64,000 nt of DNA from Asticcacaulis sp. AC466. GTDB taxonomy: Bacteria; Pseudomonadota; Alphaproteobacteria; Caulobacterales; Caulobacteraceae. The position numbers were made by a program, and so were the translations under genes. This document shows positions 1-8,440 of the stretch, piece after piece. Below the pieces are notes generated by a model that was given only the letters and a program-made list of their open reading frames with translations, had not been told where the DNA came from and did no database searches. The stretch lies in the NCBI RefSeq assembly GCF_000495815.1, contig NZ_AWGE01000006.1, forward strand, positions 186,001 to 250,000, in the 5' to 3' direction. The stretch's first letter is position 1; each line of letters begins with the position of its first letter.

Positions 1-976
1 TGCCGACCATGCCTGTGGCGTTGCCCGCCCACGACGCCGTCCAGCCCAGGTTATTCTGTAGCCATAGCGGACCGATGACATTGATGGCGAAAAAGGAGCC
101 TATCATCAAGGCCATGCAAACCATGGCGATGGAAAAGCCCCTGTGCCGGAAGACGCGCAGGTCCACAATAGGATTAGAGTCTGTCAGCTCCCAGATCAGA
201 AAGGCGATGAATCCCAGCACAGCGACAACAGCCAGGGCGACGATAAAGGGTGACGAAAACCATTCATGCTCCTTGCCCAGGTCGAGCATGATCTGCAAGG
301 CGCCGACCCAAAGGACCAGAAGCGCAAGACCAACCACGTCGACGCGTGCTTTGACGGTGCGCGTTTCCTGACTAAGTAGCACCCGCCACACCAGGAAGCC
401 GGCGCCAATGGCGACGGGTACATTGACCAGGAAGATCGACCCCCAGCCGAAATTATCGCACAGGGTGCCGCCCAGCACCGGGCCGGCCACCGGCGCAACA
501 AGGGTGGTGATGGCCCAGATTCCCATGGCCGCCGGTTGCAGTTTTTTCGGGAAGATGGTGAGGAGAAGAGTCTGAGACAGCGGCATCAAAGGCCCGCCGC
601 AGAACCCTTGAAGTATACGGGCGACGACCAGGATTTCCAGCGATGGCGAAATACCACAGAGGAAGGACGCAAGGCCGAACCCGACGAGAGCGACCGAAAA
701 GGTGCGGACAGTGCCGAACCGCATCGCCAGCCATCCGGTCAGCGGTACGGAAATGGCCTCCGCCACGGCGTAGGAGGTGATGACCCATGTGCCTTGCGAG
801 GTCGATACACCCAGCGCACCGGCGATATTGGGCACTGAGACGTTGGCGATTGACACATCGAGAATGGCCACGAAATTGGCCATGGCCAGAAGGATGCCGC
901 ACAGCCAGAGCGTCAGCCCTGTCAACGGTACGGGTTCCTTGTAGGTCGGGTCTGGGACGGCGGTGGAAGCGGACAT
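1..976 (-). CDS. MFS drug efflux permease, DHA2/EmrB type (partial, C-terminus outside window)
   Basis: Inner-membrane proton-driven multidrug exporter of the 14-TM DHA2 family. No stop occurs before the window edge, so about 325 N-terminal residues are present. Reading leftward from ATG at 976 gives a short polar N-terminus, then a first TM segment ending in AILDVSIANVSVP, which is the family's motif D region. Further on come GWLAMRFGTVR (motif A loop) and GPVLGGTLCDNFGWGSIFLVN (motif C and following loop), and later PIVDLRVFR, typical of EmrB-like proteins. It is the last gene of the pump operon read from 3758, after the HlyD adaptor, across a 172-bp gap. The substrate cannot be read from sequence. 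The family is certain; the EmrB name is by analogy. Confidence 0.9.
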   Translation of the reverse strand, partial: MSASTAVPDPTYKEPVPLTGLTLWLCGILLAMANFVAILDVSIANVSVPNIAGALGVSTSQGTWVITSYAVAEAISVPLTGWLAMRFGTVRTFSVALVGFGLASFLCGISPSLEILVVARILQGFCGGPLMPLSQTLLLTIFPKKLQPAAMGIWAITTLVAPVAGPVLGGTLCDNFGWGSIFLVNVPVAIGAGFLVWRVLLSQETRTVKARVDVVGLALLVLWVGALQIMLDLGKEHEWFSSPFIVALAVVAVLGFIAFLIWELTDSNPIVDLRVFRHRGFSIAMVCMALMIGSFFAINVIGPLWLQNNLGWTASWAGNATGMVG

Positions 977-1148
977 GGTCGCAACTTTCCGATGACGTTA
1001 ATGTACAATGGTCGCAGGGCTGCGCGCCGGGCAGGTTTTGCCAGAATTCGGACACGCGAGCTCATTCCCCGTTACCTGGCCCCCGCTATCAGGAGAGGGT
1101 GCCAAGGGGCGGGAGGGATAGTCGAAACATATTATTAGCCGGTCAGGT

Positions 1149-2291
1149 CTAGTCGTTGACGCTGATCGTCGCCTTCATGCTCATGCCGACGCGCAGCGGA
1201 TGTTGCTTTAGCTCGGTGGGATCGAGCGCGATGCGAACGGGCAGGCGTTGGACCACCTTGATCCAGTTGCCGGTGGCGTTCTGTGCCGGGATGATGGCGA
1301 AGGCTGAGCCCGTGCCGCCGCTCAGTCCGGCTACCTTGCCGTGGAACTTGATGCCGCCGCCATAGGTGTCGGCGGTCAGCAGAACTGGCTGACCGATGCG
1401 CACCTTCTTAAGCTGCACTTCCTTGAAGTTGGCGTTCACATACGCATTGTCAATCGGCACAATGTTCATCAGAACCTGGTTGATCTGGACGCGTTGGCCG
1501 ATTTCGACGGTATTTTTGGCGATGACCCCGGAAATCGGCGCGCGGATAACCGTGCGGTCGAGGTCGTTCTGCGCTTGTTCGACCTTGACGCGGGCAGCGA
1601 CGACCTGCGGATTGTCGCCACGGTCGACACCGGAAATCAGGGCGCCATTGGCGGCGCGTTGACCCTGAGCCGCCAGCGCCTGGGCGCGGGCGCTGTTCAG
1701 CGCGGCCTGGGTCTGGTCGACCGTCGTCTTGGCATTTTGCAGGTCTTCGCCCGACACCGCGCCGATGGCGACCAGGCTCTTGCGATCATTATAGGCCTTG
1801 ACGGCATTGTCGTAGGCCGCCTGAGCATTGGCGACCTGGGCCGTCGAGGCATCGGCCTGAGCTGCCAGCGTCGTATCGTTTTCGTAATAGGTGCCGACCT
1901 GGCGCTCGACCTGGTCAAGTTGGGCCTTGGCGGACGCGAGCGCCAGCCGGGCGTCGGTGTCATCGAGCACGACCAGTATGTCGCCGGCCTTGACAGCCTG
2001 GGTTTCTATAATGTTCGACGATTTGACCGGTGCGGAAATCTGCGCCGTGACGGCGGCGGAACTGGCATCGACATAGGCATTGTCGGTTTCGACCGATTTG
2101 CCGCCTTCGATCAGCATGTAGGCGCCAACGGCCAGACCGGCCAACAGCACGACGCCGCCGAAAATGAGAAAGAGCGGACCGCGCGCTCGCGATGATGCCG
2201 GAGGTTTACCACCGCCGCTTGGGCCATTGGCACCGGGAACGGGGGGGGCATTGTCTTGCGGGGCCGCATCGGGGGAGGATTGATCGGACAT
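1149..2291 (-). CDS. HlyD/EmrA-type membrane fusion protein
   Basis: Periplasmic adaptor linking the MFS pump (1-976) to the outer membrane factor (2301-3758). The 380 residues begin with a Pro/Gly/Ser-rich cytoplasmic tail, then one TM anchor at about 37-60 (PLFLIFGGVVLLAGLAVGAY). A biotinyl-lipoyl-like half (VDASSAAVTAQISAPV) follows, then a long alpha hairpin rich in Ala/Gln at about 105-225, the second half (DRTVIRAPISGVIAKNTV) and a beta-barrel C-terminus. Architecture and length match EmrA. The stop of the upstream NodT gene lies 9 bp before this start, so the two are co-transcribed. Membrane attachment by a TM helix rather than a lipid fits partners of MFS pumps. Confidence 0.92.
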   Translation of the reverse strand: MSDQSSPDAAPQDNAPPVPGANGPSGGGKPPASSRARGPLFLIFGGVVLLAGLAVGAYMLIEGGKSVETDNAYVDASSAAVTAQISAPVKSSNIIETQAVKAGDILVVLDDTDARLALASAKAQLDQVERQVGTYYENDTTLAAQADASTAQVANAQAAYDNAVKAYNDRKSLVAIGAVSGEDLQNAKTTVDQTQAALNSARAQALAAQGQRAANGALISGVDRGDNPQVVAARVKVEQAQNDLDRTVIRAPISGVIAKNTVEIGQRVQINQVLMNIVPIDNAYVNANFKEVQLKKVRIGQPVLLTADTYGGGIKFHGKVAGLSGGTGSAFAIIPAQNATGNWIKVVQRLPVRIALDPTELKQHPLRVGMSMKATISVND

Positions 2292-2300
2292 GGGCTAAAC

Positions 2301-3758
2301 TCAGTTTTGGGATTGGTAGCCGCCGCCAAGCGCGGCGATAAAGGTAATGCGATCACGATAGGCTTGGGCCTTTAGATCGGTAATCTCGTTTTCGGCCGAT
2401 ACCACGCGGGCATGAGCGCTGATCACGTCTATTTTCGTGGCCAGTCCCTTGCCGAAACGGGCTTTGGACAGTTCGTAACCTTGTAAGGCCGTGTCGTGAC
2501 GGCCTTGCGCGGCCGCCAGTTCTGCCGTCGTGGCTTTCGTGCGGCCGGCGGCGTCTGCGACTTCATGCAAAGCGGTTGTCAGGGTCTGGTCATAGGTGGC
2601 GACGGCCGAGTTGTAATCCGCCTCATAGGACCGGTAGCTCGCGTTAAGGCGCTTCTGGTGAAAAAGCGGCAGGCTGATGGCTGGACCGAACGATCCAAAA
2701 TTCGAAGCCGATTGGCCGAAATATTGCAGCCCAAGCGCTTCGCGACCCCAGGACAGAGACAGATTGAGGTTCGGATAGTAGTCGGCCTTGGCGTATTTGA
2801 TGCCCTGGCCGGCGGCTTCGACACGAAGGCGGGCGGCGACCACATCCGGGCGGCGACCGATCAGGTCCGCAGGTACATTGCCGGGCAGGGTGGTGATTTC
2901 GCTAGGCGCCAGTTGCGGCCGTGAAATAGATAGGCCACGATCCGGCCCAGCCCCGACCAGCGCGGCGATCAGGTTATCTTGCAACTGGATAGCGCCATCG
3001 ATAGTGGCCAGGCGCCGGTCAAGTTGCTGCTGGTCGTCGCGTGCCGACAGGACGGTATCCTTAGGTTCGAGATTGTGGTCGGCGCGCGCCTGATACAGAT
3101 CAAGCTTGGCAGCGGCGCCACGCTTCAATTCGGCCAGTTCGTCGCGCGTTTCATAAAGGCGGTTCAGTTCGACATAGGCGTTGGCGACGGCTACGGCCAG
3201 GTTCTGACGCACCACTTCGCGTTCGACCTCGGAGGCTTTCGCCTGACCGATGGCGCCTTTCAGCGCCGCGCGGCTCTTTCCCCACAGGTCGATATTGTAG
3301 TTGGCGTCCAGAGTGATACGCCCCAGTGGCAGGACGCCTTGGGGCAGGACGCTCTTGAATTGCTGTGGGAAGCCCATGTTCAGGCTCTGCTCAGTCGCGG
3401 CAACAGACCCATTGAGCGTCAGGTCGGGATCGAGCGCCGATTTGACCTGGGCCTGGGTCGCCAAAGCCTTGTCGAGGCGGGCTTGAGCCGCCAGCAGGTC
3501 CGGGGAACCGGCGAAGGCTTCATCGATCAGGGCGCTCAACTGAGCATCGTTGAAGCCCTTCCACCACTCCCGTGCCGGCCACTGACCGCTTTCGGATGGC
3601 AGACTCTGGGTCGCGGCGAGATCGCTGTGTGGCGTAATGGTATGCGAGGCGGGAACAGACGCACAGGCCGTGAGTACGGCCGCAGCGGCAACAAGTGCGC
3701 TCAGGCTGACCGCTTTCCGCAAGGGAAGGGGGGCTTTATGGGAAGCAGGGGAGTGCAT
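2301..3758 (-). CDS. NodT-family outer membrane efflux lipoprotein
   Basis: TolC-like outer membrane channel of the efflux operon, 485 residues from the ATG at 3758. I prefer that start to an in-frame codon at 3779 because AGGA lies about 10 bp upstream. The N-terminus carries a signal peptide ending ALVAAAAVLTACAS, a lipobox whose Cys would be lipidated. Two OEP repeats follow, with the family landmarks WWKGFNDAQLSALIDEA and RRPDVVAARLRVEAA. First gene of the operon NodT-EmrA-EmrB, divergent from the TetR gene at 3871. The 112-bp divergent region holds two identical palindromes, so expression is probably derepressed by a pump substrate. Confidence 0.93.
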   Translation of the reverse strand: MHSPASHKAPLPLRKAVSLSALVAAAAVLTACASVPASHTITPHSDLAATQSLPSESGQWPAREWWKGFNDAQLSALIDEAFAGSPDLLAAQARLDKALATQAQVKSALDPDLTLNGSVAATEQSLNMGFPQQFKSVLPQGVLPLGRITLDANYNIDLWGKSRAALKGAIGQAKASEVEREVVRQNLAVAVANAYVELNRLYETRDELAELKRGAAAKLDLYQARADHNLEPKDTVLSARDDQQQLDRRLATIDGAIQLQDNLIAALVGAGPDRGLSISRPQLAPSEITTLPGNVPADLIGRRPDVVAARLRVEAAGQGIKYAKADYYPNLNLSLSWGREALGLQYFGQSASNFGSFGPAISLPLFHQKRLNASYRSYEADYNSAVATYDQTLTTALHEVADAAGRTKATTAELAAAQGRHDTALQGYELSKARFGKGLATKIDVISAHARVVSAENEITDLKAQAYRDRITFIAALGGGYQSQN

Positions 3759-3794
3759 AGGGGGGAGGTCCTGAAACACAAAAAGGTGAACCGT

Positions 3795-3855
3795 ACTGTA
3801 CAGTCTTCTTTCTTTGCGCTACACTCCAACACGAGTCAAGTGCGAACTGTACAGT
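3795..3855. promoter_or_regulatory. Duplicated palindromic operator of the TetR/efflux divergon
   Basis: The perfect 10-bp palindrome ACTGTACAGT occurs twice, at 3795-3804 and 3846-3855, 51 bp apart (about five helical turns). Flanking bases differ: T precedes the first copy and A follows the second. The second copy abuts an in-frame ATG at 3856 upstream of the preferred TetR start. Position between divergent genes and dyad symmetry are typical of TetR operators. Binding itself is inferred. Confidence 0.8.
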
Positions 3856-3870
3856 ATGGTACAAATTTTT

Positions 3871-4557
3871 ATGGAATTGCCAATCAATAATTTCCCCGAC
3901 GCGCCAGAATTGAAGGACTCTTTGAAAGAGCCGGCGCATACAAAAGACCAGCCGTCCTTCAAGGATCAGCGCCGCGACCGTATAATCCAGGTGGCGCGCA
4001 GCGTATTTTATGAAGTCGGCTATGCTGGTGCCAGCATGTCGATGATTTCGAACCGCCTCGGCGGATCGAAAGCGACGCTTTACGCCTACTTCAACAGTAA
4101 GGAAGAGCTGTTCGAGGCGATTGTACGCGAACAATGCGGTGAAATGGCAGCCCTGTTCCAGCGTCATATCGGCTCTGAGGATCTGCGCGCCAGCCTTACG
4201 GTGATGGCGCGTCAATTGATGAGTGCCGTCATGTCCGATGGTGTTATTCGCACCATTCAACTGGTCGTCGAGGAAAGCTACCGCAATCCGCATCTGTCCG
4301 AGATGTTTCATAATGTGATCCAGAGTCAGGGGCGCGATAATTTGATCGGCCTGCTTCAGGCGGCGCACGACAAAGGACAGATCGATGCGCCGAATATTGC
4401 CGAAGCGACCATGGTGCTCAAAAGCCTGCTGTTCGGGGACTGCCATTTCAAGCGCATCATGAACCTGTTGCCGGAACCGACCGAGGCGCAACTGCATCGT
4501 CAGATTGACCTGGCTATCGACGTTTTCATGACCTATTACGGCCGTCCCGCTGACTGA
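3871..4557 (+). CDS. TetR/AcrR-family transcriptional repressor
   Basis: DNA-binding regulator of the divergent efflux operon, inferred from gene order. The 228 residues have an N-terminal helix-turn-helix at about 30-75 (RDRIIQVARSVFYEVGYAGASM, then GGSKATLYAYFNSKEELFEA), the usual AcrR signature. The all-alpha C-terminal half is for ligand binding and dimerisation and resembles the TetR_C_7 type (AcrR-like). In-frame starts also exist at 3814 and 3856. I chose 3871 because an operator palindrome ends at 3855 and would otherwise be coding, but no strong ribosome site precedes any of the three, so a leaderless message is possible. Autoregulation is likely. Confidence 0.88.
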   Translation: MELPINNFPDAPELKDSLKEPAHTKDQPSFKDQRRDRIIQVARSVFYEVGYAGASMSMISNRLGGSKATLYAYFNSKEELFEAIVREQCGEMAALFQRHIGSEDLRASLTVMARQLMSAVMSDGVIRTIQLVVEESYRNPHLSEMFHNVIQSQGRDNLIGLLQAAHDKGQIDAPNIAEATMVLKSLLFGDCHFKRIMNLLPEPTEAQLHRQIDLAIDVFMTYYGRPAD

Positions 4558-4767
4558 CCGACGAACCGCACGACATATTGTCCGGCGCTCGAAGGGGCAG
4601 AATGTGCGCAGGGCGGCGGCCATGTCCTGTCTGCTCATTATGCCGCTCCGGTAGGTTCGCCCGTTTATGAGGGGTGCGCATGTCAGCGTACGTCAGCAGC
4701 AATTCGAATTGTTTACTAATGTGTAAATATTTGTGGTTAACGTCGATTCGTTTTTAGAGGTTAATCC

Positions 4768-6621
4768 ATGGTCCGCTCGTCCGACTCGTCTGCGTTTCCG
4801 ACCGATAACCTGGCCGCGGTGACGAGGGATGGTGGCGCGCTTAAGGCCCTGTGCGATTCCGTCTGTGCGTTGACGGCGGCGATCTTTGACCTGCCGATAG
4901 CGTTTCTCAGACTTGTGGACGGACCTGTTGCCGCCTTTGGCATGGACAGCGGACACCTGGATCGTTTTGCCTTTATCGAACGTGCGCTGGACGGGCCGCT
5001 GATCGTAGCCGATGCCACCCACGACAGCCGGTACTTTCTGGAAGCCGCAGTCCTGCGTGCACCGCACATCCGCTTTTATGCCGACATGCCGCTGGTGCAT
5101 GAAGGTCGCATGCTGGGTGTTATCGGTGTCGCCGGATCCTCGCCGCGCCACGATTTCGATGTGCGTGAACTGGCCTTGCTTGAGGCATTCGCCGGCCACG
5201 CGGCGAAACTGCTATTCCTGGCTGGACGCGCCCGCCAGCAGACAGACCTGATTGCCGAGTTGCAGGCGCGCCAGGCACGCCTCGATTCCGATATGACCGG
5301 GCTGGGTTACTGGAAAATTGACCTGAATACGCGGGAGGTGACCTGGTCCAGTGGTTTTTACGCCATCCTGGGTTTGACGCCGGAAACCTATACGCCGACG
5401 GTTGCGGCCCTGCTTGATATTTTTGAGCCGGAAGACCGGTCTATGCTCATCGAGCGCTTGCAGGCCTCGGTGAATGATGGCCGGGATTTTGACGTTCAAC
5501 TGAACGTTCTGCATCGCGAGGATCAGATTGCCCGACGCATCCGTATGCGCGGGGGTGTCGAATCCGATGCGGCGGGTATGCCGGTGCGGTTATGCGCCGT
5601 CGTTCGCGACCTGAGTGTGGCGGGAGCGCCTCAACGTGACGTGAACGCAGCAAAGGACGAATTTCTGGCGCATGTTACGGACGAATTGCGCCGGCCGCTC
5701 AACGATATCGTTGGCTACGCCCGCCTGCTCGACACCAAGGCGCAGCTTAATCCGGACATCGCGACCTATACACACGACCTGCTGCAATCGGCGGAGACCT
5801 TGCAGCAGACGCTTGGGCGGCAGGGGGTGACCATTGTGCCCATCGTGCCGGCCGCGAGCGAACGCAGCGCTGCGGATGGCGAGGTGATCGATGTGATCGA
5901 CCTGATCCGCGAGGTGGTGAATGCGTTTACGGAACAGGCGGCGCGCAATCACACGCGGCTTGGCGTGCATTTCAGCGACTTCGCCATTACGACCGCGCGT
6001 ATCGATGTCATGCGCGTCCAGCAGGTTCTGAAAAACCTGATCTCCAACGCCTGCAAGTTTACACAAGGCGGTATGATTACCGTCACGGCACGTCAGGTGC
6101 CGGCACAAAATCCAGATGACCTGACGCCTGAAACCTATTTGCCTGAAACCTATTTGCCTGAAACCCATCTCCATGTCAGCATACACGACACCGGCATCGG
6201 CATGAGCGATGAGCAGCGGGCGAGTCTGTTCGGCGGCCGCGCACGCGGGTTAGGCCTGTCCATCGCCAAGACGATCGTCGATATGCTCGGTGGCCGGATC
6301 GGTGTGACGTCTCGGTCGGGAAGCGGCACAACCGCCTGGTTCGAAATTCCGGTTGCCTGGACCGCGTCCTCGCCATCCGCCGCGATATCCGCGCATGATC
6401 TACAGTCTACGCGCGACCCTAAGGCCCCGCCGAAGCCGAGCACCTTGGCGCGTGAAAGCTTCGCATCCGCGCCGCCGCCCGCCGCCCGCCGCCCGGCCTA
6501 CGCGCCGATCCGGCCATCGCCAGAGGCCATATTGCCCCGGGCGCATCCTCCCGTCGACGCGGATCGGATAAATCGCGAATATCTGCGGGCGCTTCTGGCC
6601 GACATGAAGCTGGATCTATGA
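4768..6621 (+). CDS. GAF/PAS histidine-kinase-like protein with Asp at the phosphoacceptor site
   Basis: Cytoplasmic signalling protein of 617 residues without TM segments. An N-terminal GAF domain (about 15-155) and a PAS domain (about 170-285) are followed by a DHp helix reading FLAHVTDELRRPLND. In active kinases this is SHELRTPLN, so the His position is Asp305 (codon GAC at 5680-5682). The ATP-binding domain keeps an N-box (LKNLISNACKF) and G1 box (HDTGIGMS). Its lid is very short: LFGGRARGLGLSI follows almost directly and the usual F-box is missing. A 15-bp unit repeated three times (6127-6171) lies before the G1 box. A Pro/Ala-rich tail of about 90 residues ends the protein. It may act as a pseudokinase sensor or scaffold, as DivL does with Tyr in this order. 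AGAGG precedes the start. Confidence 0.85.
   Translation: MVRSSDSSAFPTDNLAAVTRDGGALKALCDSVCALTAAIFDLPIAFLRLVDGPVAAFGMDSGHLDRFAFIERALDGPLIVADATHDSRYFLEAAVLRAPHIRFYADMPLVHEGRMLGVIGVAGSSPRHDFDVRELALLEAFAGHAAKLLFLAGRARQQTDLIAELQARQARLDSDMTGLGYWKIDLNTREVTWSSGFYAILGLTPETYTPTVAALLDIFEPEDRSMLIERLQASVNDGRDFDVQLNVLHREDQIARRIRMRGGVESDAAGMPVRLCAVVRDLSVAGAPQRDVNAAKDEFLAHVTDELRRPLNDIVGYARLLDTKAQLNPDIATYTHDLLQSAETLQQTLGRQGVTIVPIVPAASERSAADGEVIDVIDLIREVVNAFTEQAARNHTRLGVHFSDFAITTARIDVMRVQQVLKNLISNACKFTQGGMITVTARQVPAQNPDDLTPETYLPETYLPETHLHVSIHDTGIGMSDEQRASLFGGRARGLGLSIAKTIVDMLGGRIGVTSRSGSGTTAWFEIPVAWTASSPSAAISAHDLQSTRDPKAPPKPSTLARESFASAPPPAARRPAYAPIRPSPEAILPRAHPPVDADRINREYLRALLADMKLDL
6127..6171 (+). repeat. 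In-frame 15-bp tandem triplication
   Basis: The unit CCTGAAACCTATTTG occurs at 6127-6141 and identically at 6142-6156, with a third, slightly diverged copy at 6157-6171 (CCTGAAACCCATCTC). It encodes PETYL-PETYL-PETHL in the loop between N-box and G1 box of the kinase-like protein. Confidence 0.95.
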
Positions 6622-6736
6622 TATCGGCACGGCGTTGAAATAACGCCATTCGGCGATAAGCCCTATCTTAAGACTTGCTGTCTACGGTGTAACCCAACAA
6701 ACCGTCCGATGAGGCGGAGTCACAGCGGGTACACGC

Positions 6737-8371
6737 ATGGTTGAGGATCTCAAGAGGCAGCGCGACCGATACATCGCGTTTTCTCTGGCGGCAGCGGATC
6801 TGTTGATCGAGGTCGACACCCATTTTCGTATTGTCAGTACTGTCGGCGCGACCCAGGCCCTGCTCAGCGGGCCGGCCGAAGACGTGATCGGCCGCGACGT
6901 GTGCGACATCTTCATCGCCGGCGATCGGGCCTTTGCCCGCCGTCTCCTGACCAAGGCCCAGTCGATCGGCCGCATCGAACCGTGCAGCCTGCAACTCAGT
7001 CAGCCGCAAGGGCCAGCGCTTCAGGTCAATATGGGGGCGTGCTTCCTGGGTAGCGGTGACAGTCATACCTTCATCAGCATTACCGTTCTATCCGACGGCG
7101 TCATGATCGACGGCGAAGGTGGCCTGCTCAATCTCGATTCCTATCTGAAATTCGTTAGCAAGAAGATCGGTATCCTGGGCTACACCGCTCCTAATGATCT
7201 GAAACTGGTCCGCGTAACCGGCCTGTCTCGTGCGATGCGGGACTTGCCGGCGGAACAGGCCGACATGCTGATGGACGAAATCAGCTCCGTCTTGCGTTCA
7301 CAATCGATGAGTGGCGCCGCCGCGGCGCAGCTTTCAGATGAGGCATTCAGCTACATGCCGTCCGCAAAGGGCGAGGCCGCGTCTTCCGACGCCATTTCCA
7401 AAGATATTCAGGCGGCGGCGCGGGCCGTTGGCCTGCCCGAAGACAGCCTGCGTCCCAGCATGATGAATCTGGAGCTGTCGATCGGCAATCTCGATCAGGA
7501 CAGCATCGCCCGCGCCCTGCAATATACACTTCAGGACTTCTGCAAGCCTGAACGCAGTCCGATCCATTCGCTGGCCCAGGGGCTCAAGGCCGCGATGGCC
7601 GAGACCGTTCAGCATTTCGACGATATCCGTGCGCTGATCGACAGTGACAGATACACCCTGTTCTATCAGCCGGTGGTCAATCTGGACGACCGCACCACGC
7701 ACCACTACGAAGCGCTCCTGCGCTTTGCCGACGGCCATAAACCGTTCGACACCATTCGTCTGTCGGAACAGCTGGGCCTGGTGCAGGATTTTGACTTGGC
7801 CGTTGCGCGCAAGGCGATTGATACCTTGATCCGACGGCCGGATGTAAAGATCGCCATCAACCTGTCCGGTCTATCTATTCAAAACGATACCTTCCGCGAA
7901 AACCTGCGTCATCTGGTTCGCCCATACAAGGACATCAGTGAGCGACTAATGTTCGAACTGACTGAATCCAACACGATCGATGACATGGACGCTGCCGGAA
8001 ACTTTCTGCGTTGGTTGCGCCGCGGCGGGTTCCATATCTGCTTGGATGATTTCGGGTCCGGAGCGGCCACCTATTCGTATCTGCGTAAGTTCGACTTCGA
8101 TTTCGTCAAGATCGATGGACCGTTCCTGCGCGAGGCGCAGGAAAACCCGCGTCAGCGCGCCCTTATCCGTTCCATCAGCCACCTGTGCAAGGAATTGAAC
8201 TCCGATGTCGTCGCCGAGATGATAGAGGACGAGTCGATGGCCAGGCTCTGCCAGGAACTGGGCATAGGCTTCGGTCAGGGCTATCATTTCGGCAAACCAA
8301 AGCCCGAGATCGACACGCCGCGTCACAATCTGAACGGCAAGCGCAAGGGCGTCACCCAAACCTGGCGGTAG
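6737..8371 (+). CDS. PAS-EAL protein, cyclic-di-GMP phosphodiesterase
   Basis: Predicted to hydrolyse c-di-GMP to pGpG in the cytoplasm. The 544 residues start with a PAS-like sensor (about 5-120) and a middle helical region. The C-terminal EAL domain (about 300-530) has the metal and catalytic residues in place: EALLRF, AINLSG, FELTESN, CLDDFGSG, VKIDG, VVAEMIED and GFGQGYHFG. In the VVAEGVE motif the Gly-Val is replaced by Met-Ile but the Glu is kept. No GGDEF domain is present. The gene starts 115 bp after the His-less kinase on the same strand and may share its signal. Opposing motility and adhesion is the usual role, not shown here. Confidence 0.9.
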   Translation: MVEDLKRQRDRYIAFSLAAADLLIEVDTHFRIVSTVGATQALLSGPAEDVIGRDVCDIFIAGDRAFARRLLTKAQSIGRIEPCSLQLSQPQGPALQVNMGACFLGSGDSHTFISITVLSDGVMIDGEGGLLNLDSYLKFVSKKIGILGYTAPNDLKLVRVTGLSRAMRDLPAEQADMLMDEISSVLRSQSMSGAAAAQLSDEAFSYMPSAKGEAASSDAISKDIQAAARAVGLPEDSLRPSMMNLELSIGNLDQDSIARALQYTLQDFCKPERSPIHSLAQGLKAAMAETVQHFDDIRALIDSDRYTLFYQPVVNLDDRTTHHYEALLRFADGHKPFDTIRLSEQLGLVQDFDLAVARKAIDTLIRRPDVKIAINLSGLSIQNDTFRENLRHLVRPYKDISERLMFELTESNTIDDMDAAGNFLRWLRRGGFHICLDDFGSGAATYSYLRKFDFDFVKIDGPFLREAQENPRQRALIRSISHLCKELNSDVVAEMIEDESMARLCQELGIGFGQGYHFGKPKPEIDTPRHNLNGKRKGVTQTWR

Positions 8372-8403
8372 ACATTCGCCTAAGCACCAGAATGGCGCTA
8401 AAC

Positions 8404-8427
8404 TCCGGCGGAAAATTCATCGCCGGA
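8404..8427 (+). other. Short hairpin in the leader of the GH53 gene
   Basis: TCCGGCG at 8404-8410 pairs with CGCCGGA at 8421-8427 across a 10-nt loop, ending 13 bp before the ATG at 8441. No T-run follows. It could be a weak terminator for the EAL gene or a leader structure. Confidence 0.4.
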
Positions 8428-8440
8428 CATCTTGGTAGGT

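Noticed and set aside
453-1055. 200-codon open frame at the pump operon end
   Set aside because: Lies in another frame of the MFS permease, whose continuous translation from 976 to the window edge shows DHA2 motifs.
3736-4638. 300-codon open frame antisense to the TetR gene
   Set aside because: The plus-strand frame has a clear helix-turn-helix; the antisense product has no recognisable feature and would span the operator region.
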